The translations under genes were made by a program, and so were the position numbers. Below are positions 14,337-27,500 of a stretch of DNA of 56,976 nucleotides, one piece after another. Every line of letters starts with the position of its first letter. The stretch's first letter is position 1. Below the pieces are notes generated by a model. It was not told the origin of the DNA. It searched no databases and worked only from the letters and a program-made list of their open reading frames with translations. The DNA is from Eimeria necatrix (taxonomy: Eukaryota; Apicomplexa; Conoidasida; Eucoccidiorida; Eimeriidae), in the NCBI RefSeq assembly GCF_000499385.1, contig NW_013652587.1:1-56976 (forward strand), read 5' to 3'.

Positions 14337-14401
14337 ACAGCAAAGCCTAATTCGCAACACGAGACCAAAAAGGTCTCCTGTTGCGAATTAGGCATTGCTG
14401 T
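14337..14401. repeat. near-perfect 30-bp-arm palindrome (hairpin)
   Basis: The left arm 14337-14366 and right arm 14372-14401 are reverse complements at 28 of 30 positions, separated by five A residues. The inner ends are GAGACC and GGTCTC, and the outer ends are ACAGCAAAGCC and GGCATTGCTGT. A transcript of either strand would fold into a long hairpin. No transposon terminal repeat or target-site duplication is obvious around it. Confidence 0.93.
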
Positions 14402-15266
14402 AGAAAGTGAGAACAATCAGGCTATGGGAATGCGACAAGAGCTGAACAGTGAGGCACTAGACACTATATTTTTGACGGTATCCGGCTCTAGCTTCCAGCT
14501 CAGTGGTGTCTGCTATTTTTCGCGTTACATGCATATGAATGTCCTGTACATTAGGCGTTTGTTTGTGTACGTATTTTCCAATTTGTTGATGTATCACATT
14601 TGGCCGACATCTTTGGTCTTTCTGTACGCATATTACCCTGGAAGTGTGGTGTGACTTACTGCTGCCCCATCACAAAACAATAGCCGACCCGCCAAGCGGG
14701 TTGCTTTTAGTAGCGCTGCACCGTTGATAATTGGACAATGACTTGGTGCTTGCTGCGACTGCGCAGTATCATCCAGGAATAAGGCTAGCGATTACTAAGA
14801 CAGTCTCAATATACAGTTAGAAAGCGTAGAACCGGCTGTAAAGTGGGGCATGCAAACAAGGCAAGGAGGATGCAAATAGCATCAGCCTTTTGTATGTGAA
14901 AGCATGCCGCCGAGCTTGCAGGAGAGCCCAACGGCCACTTATGCGAAATGTCACTTCGTAGGTGTTTTCGATGCCACGTGGGTCTCGCAGCATTACATCA
15001 TGCAAGATCTTTCCACGAGCAGCTCGGCGGACCTCCACAGGGACGAGCTGTATCTGATCTATAGAGTTGTCGGCTTTGGTCGTTATGGAAATGCAAAAGA
15101 CAACAGCAGACTGTACAGCAACAGGATCGTTGTGGGAGCTGGGCCTCGTCACTTTGGACAGTTGAGACATGAAGAGCTTACCGCAGCAGGAGTATGCGGA
15201 AGGGCAAACACTGGGGAGCCTGTTCAATGTGTTGCGGAATAGCGGGCTCGCTGCTGCAAGAAGACT

Positions 15267-15321
15267 AAAACTAGGGCATTTATTCGTAGCGGCTAGCTCG
15301 TTGCTGCGGAGCCCTAGTTTT
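15267..15321. repeat. 11-bp inverted repeat with 33-nt loop
   Basis: AAAACTAGGGC at 15267-15277 is matched by its exact reverse complement GCCCTAGTTTT at 15311-15321. Short CTGCAA and GCTGC matches in the flanks extend the similarity discontinuously. Its meaning is unknown, and a chance origin is possible at this length. Confidence 0.6.
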
Positions 15322-18300
15322 TTGCAGTACCCTCGAATTTATGCTGTGTTTAGCCAATGCGTGCTTTTAATTGCAACACAGGAAGCAACGCATAACAGTC
15401 AACTGCGAAGCTGATTGTAGACCTCTGTAAAGCTGTGGGTCATGCAGAGTCTAGGAATGACGGTGGAAAACCCGTCAATGGTAAAATCCCTGTAGGGACT
15501 TACGGCCTATCACCACGGTGGAAGTGGTGTGCTCGGTAGAAACATGACATTCGTGCGCATTGGTAATTCGAAAGCAAACTTAAAGAAGCTCTTGCTTTCA
15601 TCAGGGAGCCAGAAGCGTCTGCTCTAGGCTGGAAGAAACTCTTTAAAATTGGTAAATGTAATGTGGATGGCATGCCTATGAAAGCACATCTTATTTGGTG
15701 CACATCTGCTTTCATCTGCGGCGCGTAAAAGAGATAACTCAGTAAGAATTTCGTATTTTGAGAAAGTTCTGGAAGCGGGCCAGGAATCCGCCAGTCAGCC
15801 TCACGGCGTCGGCCGCGGTAGCTGTTTAGGCTCGGCGATCGAAATATACCGGTAAATTTAATTACAGAATTACAAGGGAGCTGCACGTTGGGATGCCGCA
15901 GATCGTGCAAGGCACAACTTTTAAAGCTTTTCACTGCATCTGGCTGCGTTCGACATTGCTTTTTCTCTATTCGCGAAATGGTTTGTTTTAGTATGAAGAG
16001 TTTTCATATCTTGGGTTTATTTGCGTCATCACATCCAAAGCATCATGCATTAAATGGAAACAACGCCCTCAGCACTCGGTCATTTCGACATTCGTTGTCT
16101 TGGTGATATTGATGGGTTGATGAAGACAGCCTACCTGCTTGCTTGTGCTTTTCGCTGGTGCGCGTTCTGCATCCTGTGTGAGTTTATCCCCTTGCCAAAT
16201 AGGGAAAAAGCAATGGCACTGGCACGCTTACAAGCGCCTACACGATTCCTGGAAACTCGAGCCTTAATGACAGCCTTCTCATTTTCCTGCTCCTCACCAC
16301 CTGCGCGGCTACAAGTTGCCTGCTGACAGCATTATGCTGAAGCTCTTCGCATTCCATGACTCGTAAGTCTATGAACAGGTGAACAAGCCGCCCTACGCGC
16401 ACAATCCATGGCAAGCGCAGAGTACAAGCAGTCACTGTAGAGATAGGGGATGCTGCCGAGGCTGACCGAAAACAGAAACGCATTGTGGCGCTCTCAATAC
16501 CAGGCATGACGTTGCTTCCCAACTGTAAGCAAAAAGCACCTAGTTTCACTAAACAAAAGCTGAACAAATATAGCAAGATTTCAAGCGCTCGTTTCTTGTT
16601 GCCTGATGCCCGAACGCTAGAAGTGGGGACTCAGTGGTTGATATGCTGGGAACAGCGTGATATTTACGTTGGCACCAGACCGCAAGTAGGAGTAAGCGTA
16701 GGCACGGAGCAAGTGTAGGCACGCCATTCCGGTAAGGATATTGAAAGGTACAGTATTTGTCATAAGTGCACAATCCTAATGAGAGGTTTTTGTACACGGA
16801 GCAGTCTATAAAGAGGCGAAGGCATTGTCTTTCCAAGTTTATTTCTTCTATGAGAAGAAGGTAGATGCACTTTTAGGTTCTTCGCGACTTGATACAAAAC
16901 TTGCTAAGGCAGATGGAGCAACGAAGCAAAGTTGCCATATTCATTTGAATAGCTTGGTGTCTCCATGTAACGGGGCGTCGTAGCGCTTCAAGCCTTCAGT
17001 GCTTAATCGTTTATATCGAGTCCAGTTTATACTTTCTTGAGGAGATAAAAGCGCATGAGGATGGCAAGGTTCTGCTGGGCGCTGCAGACAAAGAGGGACA
17101 CAATGAAGCGACAGACAGAGCGCGCGCTAAAAATTTGGAAGTTCAGGACAACGCAAAGCAAAGAACAAGAAAGGCAACTGAGTTAGTTCTGTGCACGAGG
17201 GTAATGAAGCTGCACGCAGTTACGGATATGTGGTCGGGAGTTGTCTTTGCGGAAACCCGTATAGTCTTTTTTCTTCTCTGTGAGAAGGAACTAGCGCGCC
17301 GCACGGAACCAATTTCTCGTGGCCTATGTGTGCCCACCGGATAGGCTACAGAGCATCTTCTCTCGTAACGACTCTCCTCGTTTAGGTTCAGCTGACAATG
17401 AGGAGAAGACACGGCAACAGATAAGAAGGTGATACTCCCCTAGGTTTTGCCTAGTGGCACAAGACGGAAAAGATTAAGACAGGGTGTGCCACAATTAGTT
17501 AATGAAACGCTCAGCAGGAGAGGATGGTAAAACATGGCAAAGCAAAGAGTATAAACGATAAATGCCATGATAATAGCGTCGAACAGGCTGTTGGCCCCGA
17601 ACATGCAGTGTCGTGGAGAAAAAATGAGCAAGAAACACAGAGATAACGAAGTACGCATCCAGACATTCGCGAGCCTGCTGCACTTTGAAAGGGGCGCTAA
17701 GCAACAGAAAGAGCATACCTTGCAGCACAACAAAATGTTTGGTTACTTATTTAGGCAGATTGATTCGAGCGTTTACAAAATGGGGAACGCTCTCCGTGCA
17801 TGGCCAGCCAGATTGTGCAAGGCACCTTGGAAATCGGTCTGCCAGCTGAGTCAGAACGTCTCTTGAGTCGACAAGAGAAACACAGAGAATGAGTTTGAGG
17901 GAAATTATGGGATAGACGGCAGGGAAAGGAAGCAACAGAAGGCGGAAGTGCTCTGCGGGAAATATGTCACGTACAAGGAAGAACAAGAAGGCCGGCAAGG
18001 TGGCGAGGACGAAGGTAAGAAATCAAGCAAGGCATGGAACAAGACGACAAGAAATCATCTAGAACATCGTCGAAGCTATACTCAGTAAGTCACATGCTTA
18101 CAACTGTGATTATAGCACATTCTTCTCGAGGATCAGACTTAGCTGTCAGCAGCGACTCTTTCCTATGGCAGTCTTGAGTGGTGGGGTCCTTGCGGTCTTC
18201 GTAGGATTCCACGGTGCTTTCCGACGTCTCTGCTCACCCTTTAATAGCGTAAGCACACAGTTTCATACTGTACCTGCCTGCGCCTACAGCACATTCACCA

Positions 18301-19999
18301 ATGAGCACCTCAGTTGCTCTCATTTTACCGTTTGTCCTTCACTGTACCTTCCCACCGCTTCATAGTATAACAAACTGTGCGTCGAAAATGCTCATCATCG
18401 CAAACGCTGGCACATGAGTTGACATGCTCCTTATAGGACTTTATAGCCAACTCGTTTTGACGTCCTGGTGTCATTGTGGCTCCCCTGTTCGTGACTTGCT
18501 TTTCTATGTCTTGCTTGCCAATATACAGGTTAATCGGCTGCACGCCCTGTGCTTCGCATATTTTTGGGCGACGAAGAATGTAGTTCTGCGTACATTACGC
18601 AGTCTTCAAGAACTGAAGTACTGGAGTAATCTCCCGACTTTCCGTATTACTACACTGACGACAGTCCAGTATGCGAGTAGTTTTTCTTGTCTCTTGTCTG
18701 CTGGTTCTTTTCATTTTTGCCCATACATTGGATTGCACGGCAGCATACCTTTCTGCTGATTCAAGGTGTGGGGTGGTGCCTGCTCTATATGCATTTAGAA
18801 GAATATAAGCACTGCATATAACTAACAATTTACAAATTACAGCATTGCATAATCAATAAAAATGAGGCAACATTGTGAAAAATATATGCCAATGTTAAAG
18901 GACAGCAGCCTTTCTGCCTACTGACAAGGTGCCGCTGATTGTTGGCGTGGGATGCACCGGAACAAATCGCCGATAGGACCTGCAACGTGCTAATGCAATA
19001 TATATGGTGAATATTGCTGCCAATTGTTCATTCAGGTGTGCAGATAGGTGGCCCTACAGTGTTCAGTAGGCAAGCTAGAACGGCATTTTGGGACCTTGGA
19101 GGCCACGAAATGCTGCGTAACTCTTATGCCACGTCGCAGTGAGAAGTAAGCTTAAGTAAGCCACTGGTCTCCAACGTCGTCAGCGTATAAACAAGTACAT
19201 TGCTGTTAAAGCAACTTCAGGGGAAAGGACCATATTGACGATTTTTCAGAGAGACTTGAAGGTGTCGAATGTGTGCTTTTGTTAAGTATACAGTAAGTGT
19301 CCCGGATGGTAGAAGATGAAGATGGGCTTACATTGGAGCAAACCATTCTCCAGCGGCGCTATTGGGCTTGCACTGAAGATAACGTCGTTATGCGCCATAT
19401 TCGAAGAAACAATTTCTCCTCAAGGCTGGGCAATGCTCAAAGGGGCGCGAGTCCACACAATCCTATGAACGTTGGAATAGTTGTCAAAGAACTAAGATAC
19501 AGTAACCTTCTCGACGACGCTGAATAAGAGGGACGCCTGACAAAGAAAGAATTCGAAGGAAATAGGCACTAAAGCCCAAAATATTTCATAGACAAGCAAC
19601 GAGAAACACTTGCTGAGGCAACCGAGACGCTCCGCGCAGTTGCCGGTGATCTAGAGGCAATGGTGAGTAAATTCAAAGTGTATCATGCGAAAAATTGAGC
19701 CAAAATGTCAATTCGTAATGGGGAATGTGCTAGCAGATACAGTAAAGTTTTTTCTTCAATTGATTCTGATGTGCTGTTCCTAGAGTGCCTAATTCCTCAA
19801 TCAAGGAGGATTGAAAATGCGGACGCGCTTACGAATGCCTTGAATAACTGTTGGAAAAGAACACGATCACGGTGATATGTAAGCTCAGAGAAAAAGGTAC
19901 CGAATGCTCAAACGCGTGACAGTAGTAGCTGGAGATGAACAAAGCAATGGCAGGCTAACGAAATAGTGCGTACGTAGGACTACGCGTTGAGGCTGAGAA

Positions 20000-20041
20000 A
20001 TATGCAATGCTGGCTGATATTCACTATCCAGCATTGCATAT
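20000..20041. repeat. 14-bp perfect inverted repeat, 14-nt loop
   Basis: ATATGCAATGCTGG at 20000-20013 is the exact reverse complement of CCAGCATTGCATAT at 20028-20041, giving a compact stem-loop. No gene is recognised nearby. It could be a structured RNA element or chance. Confidence 0.8.
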
Positions 20042-23000
20042 CACTCAACCGGAATGTTTATAACATGGCCAGCAAAGTGCCGTTAACGGAATAAACCGCG
20101 ATGTAATAGCCTGCGTTCAATCCATAGCACGAGAGTATTTTGATATTCGAAAATTTCAGCCGCGCAAAAATCAACAACCCCTAAGTAAGACCTGTGGGGA
20201 TGACAGATTCGTTCCAGATGATACTTCAAGCAACTACCAGAAGTCCCTCTCTTTCTCTGCGTAGTCTTATGATGCCGAAAGAACAAGTGTTCAGACCTTG
20301 TAGCAATACTTTTTGACTGGAGGCGTTTGGCAATCCACAGCAGAGCAGAGCCGTTTTACTCAGTATACTGATGCAGGTGGCGTTCCATGGCTTCAGGACA
20401 GCGCTTATTTTGTAGAGTACTAAGTTGAACGGAGTATGGTAATGCCTTGAGACCCCCATTCAACGAGAATTTTCCGCTGTAATACTAACAAGCAGTCAAT
20501 GTCTTTTGGAGATGGTGGTTTCGCTGAGTTAGTTGAATTCTGCGCCTTCGGGACTGAACTGCAATAATTGTGCTCTGTACTGTATATTACTATTTAACAA
20601 CCTTCAGGACTTCGCTTGCCGCGGTTGACACGCTACATGAGACTCAGAACATGTTTCCTGCTTATCTAGAAGTGACATCCTGCACAACGCTTGCAAATGT
20701 AAAAGCCATAGTTCAGCATACATTATGGGAGAGGGAAAAGAGTCTGTGCAGTCGACCATTAATATTTTTGGTTGAGATGAAAGCATCTACAAAAGTATGC
20801 TTGTACTTCACTTCGTTGCGTGCACTGTGTGGAAAATTTGCAGCGTCCATGCATGTTGAAGACTCAACCTTACCAGTCCACATGTTCGAGTTGCTGAGTG
20901 CTTTGGTCTACTGCACAGCATCAAAAATATCCACGAAGCTAATCGATATATACTCTCAAGCTTGCACGTACATATGCGCAATTGTGTTCTTGCTTGACCA
21001 AGAGCAATTTAGCACTGCTTACACCTCTGCATCCTCACTAAGGTATTACGACTGGCTGCCTTGCACATACATAGGAGATTCAGGTATATTTTACTACTTC
21101 GCGTAGTCTAGCTGCAATCGATGGCGTGCTGTCCCACCCCTATCATTGCGTATCAAAAAGCACTGACAGTATGGCCAAATCAACTATCATGCCAACGCTT
21201 GAAGATCGCTTCTGACGTGCCGTGTTCTGCATTGAGGCAGTAGGAAGTATGGCAAGTTTTAGCTACTCCAGGAGGAAGGCACCCTCAAGCTTTGCAACGT
21301 AAGAAGCTGAACTTCACATTCTCCTGGTTTTTCAAGATTTTATATTCTACCTTCGTCAGTAATTTCGTAGTCACGCAAAACCGTGCATCCTGGATATGCG
21401 CGAGCGCATGATTCATGCGAGCATCTACGGCGAAAACTCAAATTTCAGGTTTTCCAAATGAAGGCCCGTGTTGGCAGAAGTTGGATGCTTCTCTTAATCT
21501 TTCTGTGATGCTGAAAGCTCCTATTCGCCGTGCAAATGGCATGCACTCGGGAATTAAAGGAATATAATTTTGTAGCTTCTCCAGAACAAAGCTAGAAGAT
21601 GCACATATCAGAAGGTACTGGACGTGGTATCTGCATGAAAATTCCTGCGACCACAAGTAGGATTGTAGAAAGAACTCATGCAGAAAACTGTCAAACGCTG
21701 GCCAAAACTCTACATTCGGACAGAAATAAAGTAATTTAAAAACTGTCAGTCCACGAATCATTTGCCGCGCTTGATTTTTTGCAGATTCGTCGTGAGGAGG
21801 AACACGGTCCAGTTAATTGCTACCTAAGCTCGTGAGATGTCGCAAAGCACCAAATTAGCTGCGTTAACAACACATGTATTTCTCTATGCAGTGCTGCGTT
21901 GTGTTTGCCTTGCACAGCAGAAAGTCTGGGACAGCTCGCAAATATCGTATAGAGCGCGCTATACGGAGACCTTTCAATGCTGCTGAGAAGAAATTACCAA
22001 GGGAACTAGAATTAAGTTGCAGTAATAGTCTTTTTTGCCTGCTTGTGTTGATTCCTCAAAAGTTTGGATAAAACGCGCAGAGAAAGTGACAGCCGATTGC
22101 AGTTCCGTTCTCGTCTGCATGAAAAGTTGCAACCAAAGTGCGTCTGCTGCCTTCGGAAAACTGCTTGAAGCCAGTGTTGCAGCAAACAAAATATGTAAAT
22201 AATCAATAAAGTCATTCCTGGCCTCGGGCAGCAGGACTACGCTATGGCCTGGCCAGCGCTAGTGTGAGACAGCTGAATGCATCCATCCGTCAGGACATGG
22301 AGACGGGCAAGCTCATCAACGACACAACAAAATGAGCAATCCTTGTCAAGCAGAGGGCCTCTACAAGAGTCCGACAACTATGAGAGAAACTTCGAAATGA
22401 AACACTGTAAAAAGGTGCAGAGCTTGCGAGGGGCTCTGGCCACGCAAAAGCATCAGACAGTGGGTTCCTCGTGGATATTTCATATAGGCTGCATCCCAGC
22501 TCTTTCAATGAGTCTTGAATTCCTTAGATAGCAGCCCTTTAATTTATCAAGTGACAAATAGCTGGCTACAGTCCTTACGATTGGTGTCTATCTGACGGCA
22601 TACTGGGTACCAGCTCCTCAAAAAGTGGACAAGATCTATGGGACACTGCCTGCATGAATAGTTTAAGGCACGTTAAAGTGTTTGCTTGGTGCTTTGCGCG
22701 GAAGAAACTTCGGTTGACATTTTATTAGAATCAAGTCTGGCATACCGTTGTTGCATACGATGGCGAAAATGCTCTCAAGCAGACGCAGGCTAAACGGCGA
22801 CAGCGAGTCACACAGCTCTCTTCATTGCTCCCATTTTGCATTACGCCCCAAACGGCGGACACTCTTCACAATGTTCTCCATTTGTCCGTGCGTGTACGTG
22901 CGTGTAGGCGTAGGATGATTTCGAACACCTGTGCATCTATAATTTTGCGGATCGAAGTATAATCATCACCACGATATAAGAGTCTGTGCATACATAAACA

Positions 23001-24537
23001 TTTAAACAATATGTGCCCATGCATAGACGTAGCATTGCATCCACCTAGTTATACGTAGGAAGCCGCTGAGAGCTTTGTATTTCAACCAGTACTTTGCACT
23101 GACTCTCACTATGAGCTTTTTTTTATCAGCGCCATCATACTTACTGTCTGAGTCCCTGATATTCAGCAGGAGAGGTGTCTGCATTCGATCATTAATCTGC
23201 AGAAGCATCTCCGTGCAAATTGCACTGCAGAATCTTCTCCTGGAGAAAAAGTCAATCCATATTAATCAAGGGCTGGTGGCATCACTTCAAACACCATCAG
23301 AAAGTACGACTACGGATGAGCTTAGTTCATCAAGCCAGAAAGAATGATTCAAAAAGCACGATGGCATTATGCCAGGAGAGCACAACTTCTGCAGGAAATG
23401 GCAGAACTACCCTGTGAAAGCGTATATGCATAGGTTAAAATTCACAGTGTTATGAGCGACATCTGCTCACCAAAGGACAAAAGAGCACGCTTTGCTTCAC
23501 GAAAATTCGAAATAGGAGAGACGGATAACTGTTCATTTGCACAAATGTGCAATAGCACGTCTTGTGAAAGTGAATGTCACCCGCTCTCTTTCTCGCATAA
23601 AGCTGTACATCTCTCTCAATGGCACCACAACATAGGTTGACATGCTGAAGTAAGCAGGTGTGGGAGGTGCCCGAAAGTCTGTTAGCATACTGTCCAGCCT
23701 ATTTGAAAATAATCAGTAGGAATGATCAACTGTTCGAAAACCTGCAGGCTGTGAAATTAATGTTTAGTGACGTTTAGAGAGCAGGTTTACCAGATCTGGT
23801 CAGAATCAGTACGGTCTTCCGACCACACAAGTAATGCTGACTCATTAGCAAACTCCGGAAAGATATTCTAGGAAGTGCAGCTGCTCTTTGCATTAGAGAA
23901 GGCGAAAGACTGCTGTGCTGAGTAATCTGCGGGTCTTTTACTGGATGCTCGTGTAGAGGACACGCCCGGTGCACAAAAACAGATAATCAGGGAACTGCAT
24001 CCCCCGATTCGATGGACCGTGTCCTTCTAATGCTCATGTTTAGTTAATCTGCGCAGGATGGAATCTATAGATTTACATACGTTGAGAATATAAGTGCTCT
24101 AAGAGCGCCGCGTTTAGTGAAACCTCGGGTCGTATACCAGCCAATCTGGGCGCACCACTAGCTTCGGACCCGAGCAGGCTATAATCGTTTGGGTATCTCC
24201 AAACGTCAAAAAAGCGTAGCATATAACCCGTTATGCCATTATTGAGTCACAACGTTGCGCAGAACCTCTGCCTGCAGCATCTTTTCCGCAAAACCCAATC
24301 GTGGGCCATTCAGTAGATCTTTGGTGACCTGTGTAACATACTTGTTATTACAGAGTATTACTAATACGCGCATCTGATGTCGAATCTTCATTTCACTCCG
24401 GAGCAGTAGAGATTACACTGGTTTTCTGCCTTCAAAAATCAGGAGAGCGTATGCTTAAGCTCTTTGTTCCCTGAATTGCGGAATAGCCACACTATCGTTA
24501 TGCTCGGGACAAAACAAGTTTTGAATTAATGCGGGAG

Positions 24538-27500
24538 CTAAAGCTCCTCATCTTCAATGCATTCAAAGTCGGAGTCTATTTCGTGGAGTATGGGAACGGG
24601 AGCGTGGTGCACAGATGCAGTTCGCCTTAGCTTCTCCCGCTTTAGGACAAGTTCCGCCTTTCTTGCCCTTACAGCAAGCTGGGAATTCCACACCACAAGA
24701 GTCAACGCTTGTATTTTGCTAGTGTGACCACGAACCTTTTCTACGGTTGAAAAGTGCCTTGCTAATACTGATATAAAATGACGTTACAGGGATTATACGT
24801 CGCTCACAGATACCCATGAAGAAAGGATAACTTGCATTGATGGATGCGCCTGCTCATCTTCTTCTCTAGCTTCATCTTCTATCAGCTCGGCGATATATGT
24901 CAAGCTGCTCGCTTTGTCTCTGTAGTGCCTAGGTTCTGCAAATATGTCAAATCACACCAGTGAGGACTCTGATTAGATTTATACAGGTGCAAATGATACA
25001 TCGGAGGCTGTGGCAAAAGCAAAGCTCCCCGGAACTGCTCACTACTAGGGTCAAACTTCAGCATTGCTTCAGCAAAGGCTGGCGTTAGAAGCTGGCGCAA
25101 ACGATTCCAACTCCACTGGGAATTTTCGTCTTTTGAATATTCTTTGAGTGGGCTGGCTTCGTGTCCTAGAAGAAGCGCGCATGCGGCAGCAGCTGACACC
25201 AATCCCGGAGAGTCTGCAATGTATCGTTGGCCTACGTAAAACACGAGATAACGCAATAATTACAGTGTGCTTGTCGCCGACGCCGTCTCCTTGGCCACTG
25301 TAGGCTTTTCTTGTGGGCTGCGTGCAACATCACTAGGTGGCTGGATGATAGTCCAGATGCGCTGACAACTCACTGAAGGACAGCCTATGCTTGTACTGGC
25401 TGAGAACTTCTTCGTTGAATGCCCGTAGTGCAGCCTGTGCTGCTGCAGCTTCCAATGCACACTGTCTGGAAAGAGGAGGAGTCACAGACGTTTCTTCATT
25501 GGTTTCATCGTCTTCCTCATCGTCTTTTCCACTCGACAAACTTTCGCTATCGACCGGTTCTTCGCGCTCCGCATCGTCTTTGTAACCTTCTTGGCCTTCT
25601 AGCTGGCCTTTTTTCTCTGCCTTTTTTTGTCGCAATCTTTGCTTTTCTTGCCTTAGCATTTCGCTTTGTGCAGCCTCTTCTGCTTCCTCCTCATCAAGCT
25701 GTCGTAGCACTTCGGCCTGCAGCTGTTCTAGTAGCTCCTGCGACCTCACTGAGCACCTTTGCTGTAACTCAGAAAAGTAATCTTCTTCATCTCGCAGCTC
25801 GCTAGTATTCAACATCTCATATGCCTTTTTCACAAAGTGGTCAGAAAAAGAGGCCAATGGCAAACTACTGTCTCTTTGGACTAGCTCAGCAAGAGGCAGC
25901 TGACGAACCTTTCGGCTGTGAATGCAGCTTTCGCGCAAATCCTGGGATATTTTTGTTCAGAGATATATTCGACGGCAATGTTTTGGCTTCAGCTATGTTT
26001 ATAGTATCTCACTTGTCGCTCCACTGCTTCTCGCTGCGTTCGGACAAAGGCTTTCCCAATCTCCTTCGCAAATGTTTGAACGCATTGGAGTGCACTTTGC
26101 GTAAATGCTGTTTCCTGTCCAAGGGAGTCAGCACACAGAATATACTTTGCTGGCGTGCTGTGTAGTTCAACAGGACCAAGAGAGCTGCTTTCCTTCGCTA
26201 GAGCCTCCTCCTCATCGTTCAGATCACCGTCGGTAGAGTCAGCGCTACCTAAATAACCGGAAAAAGAACACGTTTGTGCATTTTTTGGAGGATTTTAAAC
26301 AAGCGTAACACCCAAGTATTTGCTTCTCAATTTGAGCGCATATGGTAGCGCAAGAAAGACGCTGATTGAAATATACATTTTGAGGCACTTCCACTGCCGC
26401 AGGCACACAGAATAAATTTCAGAAAAAGTAACAAGTTGTAAACAAATTCGGGCCGAGCAGTTTGAACTCAACGGACTAGTTGTTCCTGAAGTTTCTTCAA
26501 TTTGCTCTCCAGAAAAAGATATCTTTTCCTCTTTTTCTCGTTTGCCTTTCAGCCATTTAGACAAAGCCGTGACGGACTCAGCATTTGCCACATCGTTGAA
26601 CTCTACAGAGACAGCTATATAGCTTCCAGGCCTTGTGAGGCCAAAATAGTAGATTCTGGGATTGTCTAGCACTTCTTCAACAAAAACAGATTTGTGCTTT
26701 AACACATTGTCTGCCTCTGCTTCAGGCGTATCTGTCGATGTCCAGCGCTTTTCCTCCTGTTCTTCTGCCAAGGGTCCGCCTTCCTCGTCCTCGCCATCTT
26801 CTCTAGAGGGCTTCATTAGCTCTTCTGCATCTTTGTCAGTTTCGTCTTCTTGAAAAAGATCCCATGTAATTCCTTCTTCCTGAAATTTTTTTCATCAGAA
26901 GCCGCTAAGGGATGATATAGGTACATGGTGGGCTCTTTAATTGAATGCATGGCAGTGCTACAAAACAGGAAACGGCTGTCGAAGCCCGATTTTGGTATCA
27001 CAGTTCAGCTTTATATCAGCAGTTGATAAGCTCCGAGTGACAGGCATAACTCGCGCTCACGTGGCAAGATTAGGTGGATATATTTGTTGCTTTTATGAGC
27101 TACTATGCTGTGCACAAACGCCGTTATTGTGGGTTTGTGAACGGCTGTACTGCTCTGCTCACATACTTTCTAGTATAAGGCGTGCATGAACTAAAGTAGA
27201 GAAGACAATGTGGAAGCATACAGGGCTAGACATTACCTCACGAAGGCACTGGCCAAGCATGTGGGTATGAGATTTATCGGTGGCAATGTATCTCAACACT
27301 GGATTTGTACTTCCATCCTTCAAAGCCATCTGCTCCTCGTACTTTGCCATATAAACGCCAGTGGCGCCAACCGATTCCTTTAAACAGTCAAGAAGATTTC
27401 CAACTGTTTCTTCGTCCACCCACTCTACAGCTCGAAAAGCCTCAATAGCCTCAGTATCGGATGCACGGAGACCAAGAGTATCTGTTTGAGCTCTCCTCAC

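Larger units (their letters stand above)
523..24537. other. 24-kb stretch with no convincing gene
   Basis: I read the open frames on both strands and found none with a recognisable domain, a compatible chain of splice sites, or amino-acid use like the genes to the right. The longest frame (20570-21106, 178 codons) is rich in Cys, Tyr and Ser and looks like a chance open frame. The stretch does hold two exact tandem duplications and several inverted repeats, listed separately. It could be intergenic DNA, a long intron, or noncoding transcription units that cannot be seen from sequence alone. Confidence 0.5.

Noticed and set aside
14817..15227. 136-codon minus-strand open frame
   Set aside because: Overlaps an open plus-strand frame in GC-richer DNA; no domain and no neighbouring exons.
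20570..21106. 178-codon open frame on the plus strand, the longest in the gene-free stretch
   Set aside because: Rich in Cys, Tyr, Ser and Thr with no domain, no splice context and no homologue that I recognise. A frame of this length is expected about once by chance in a window of this size.
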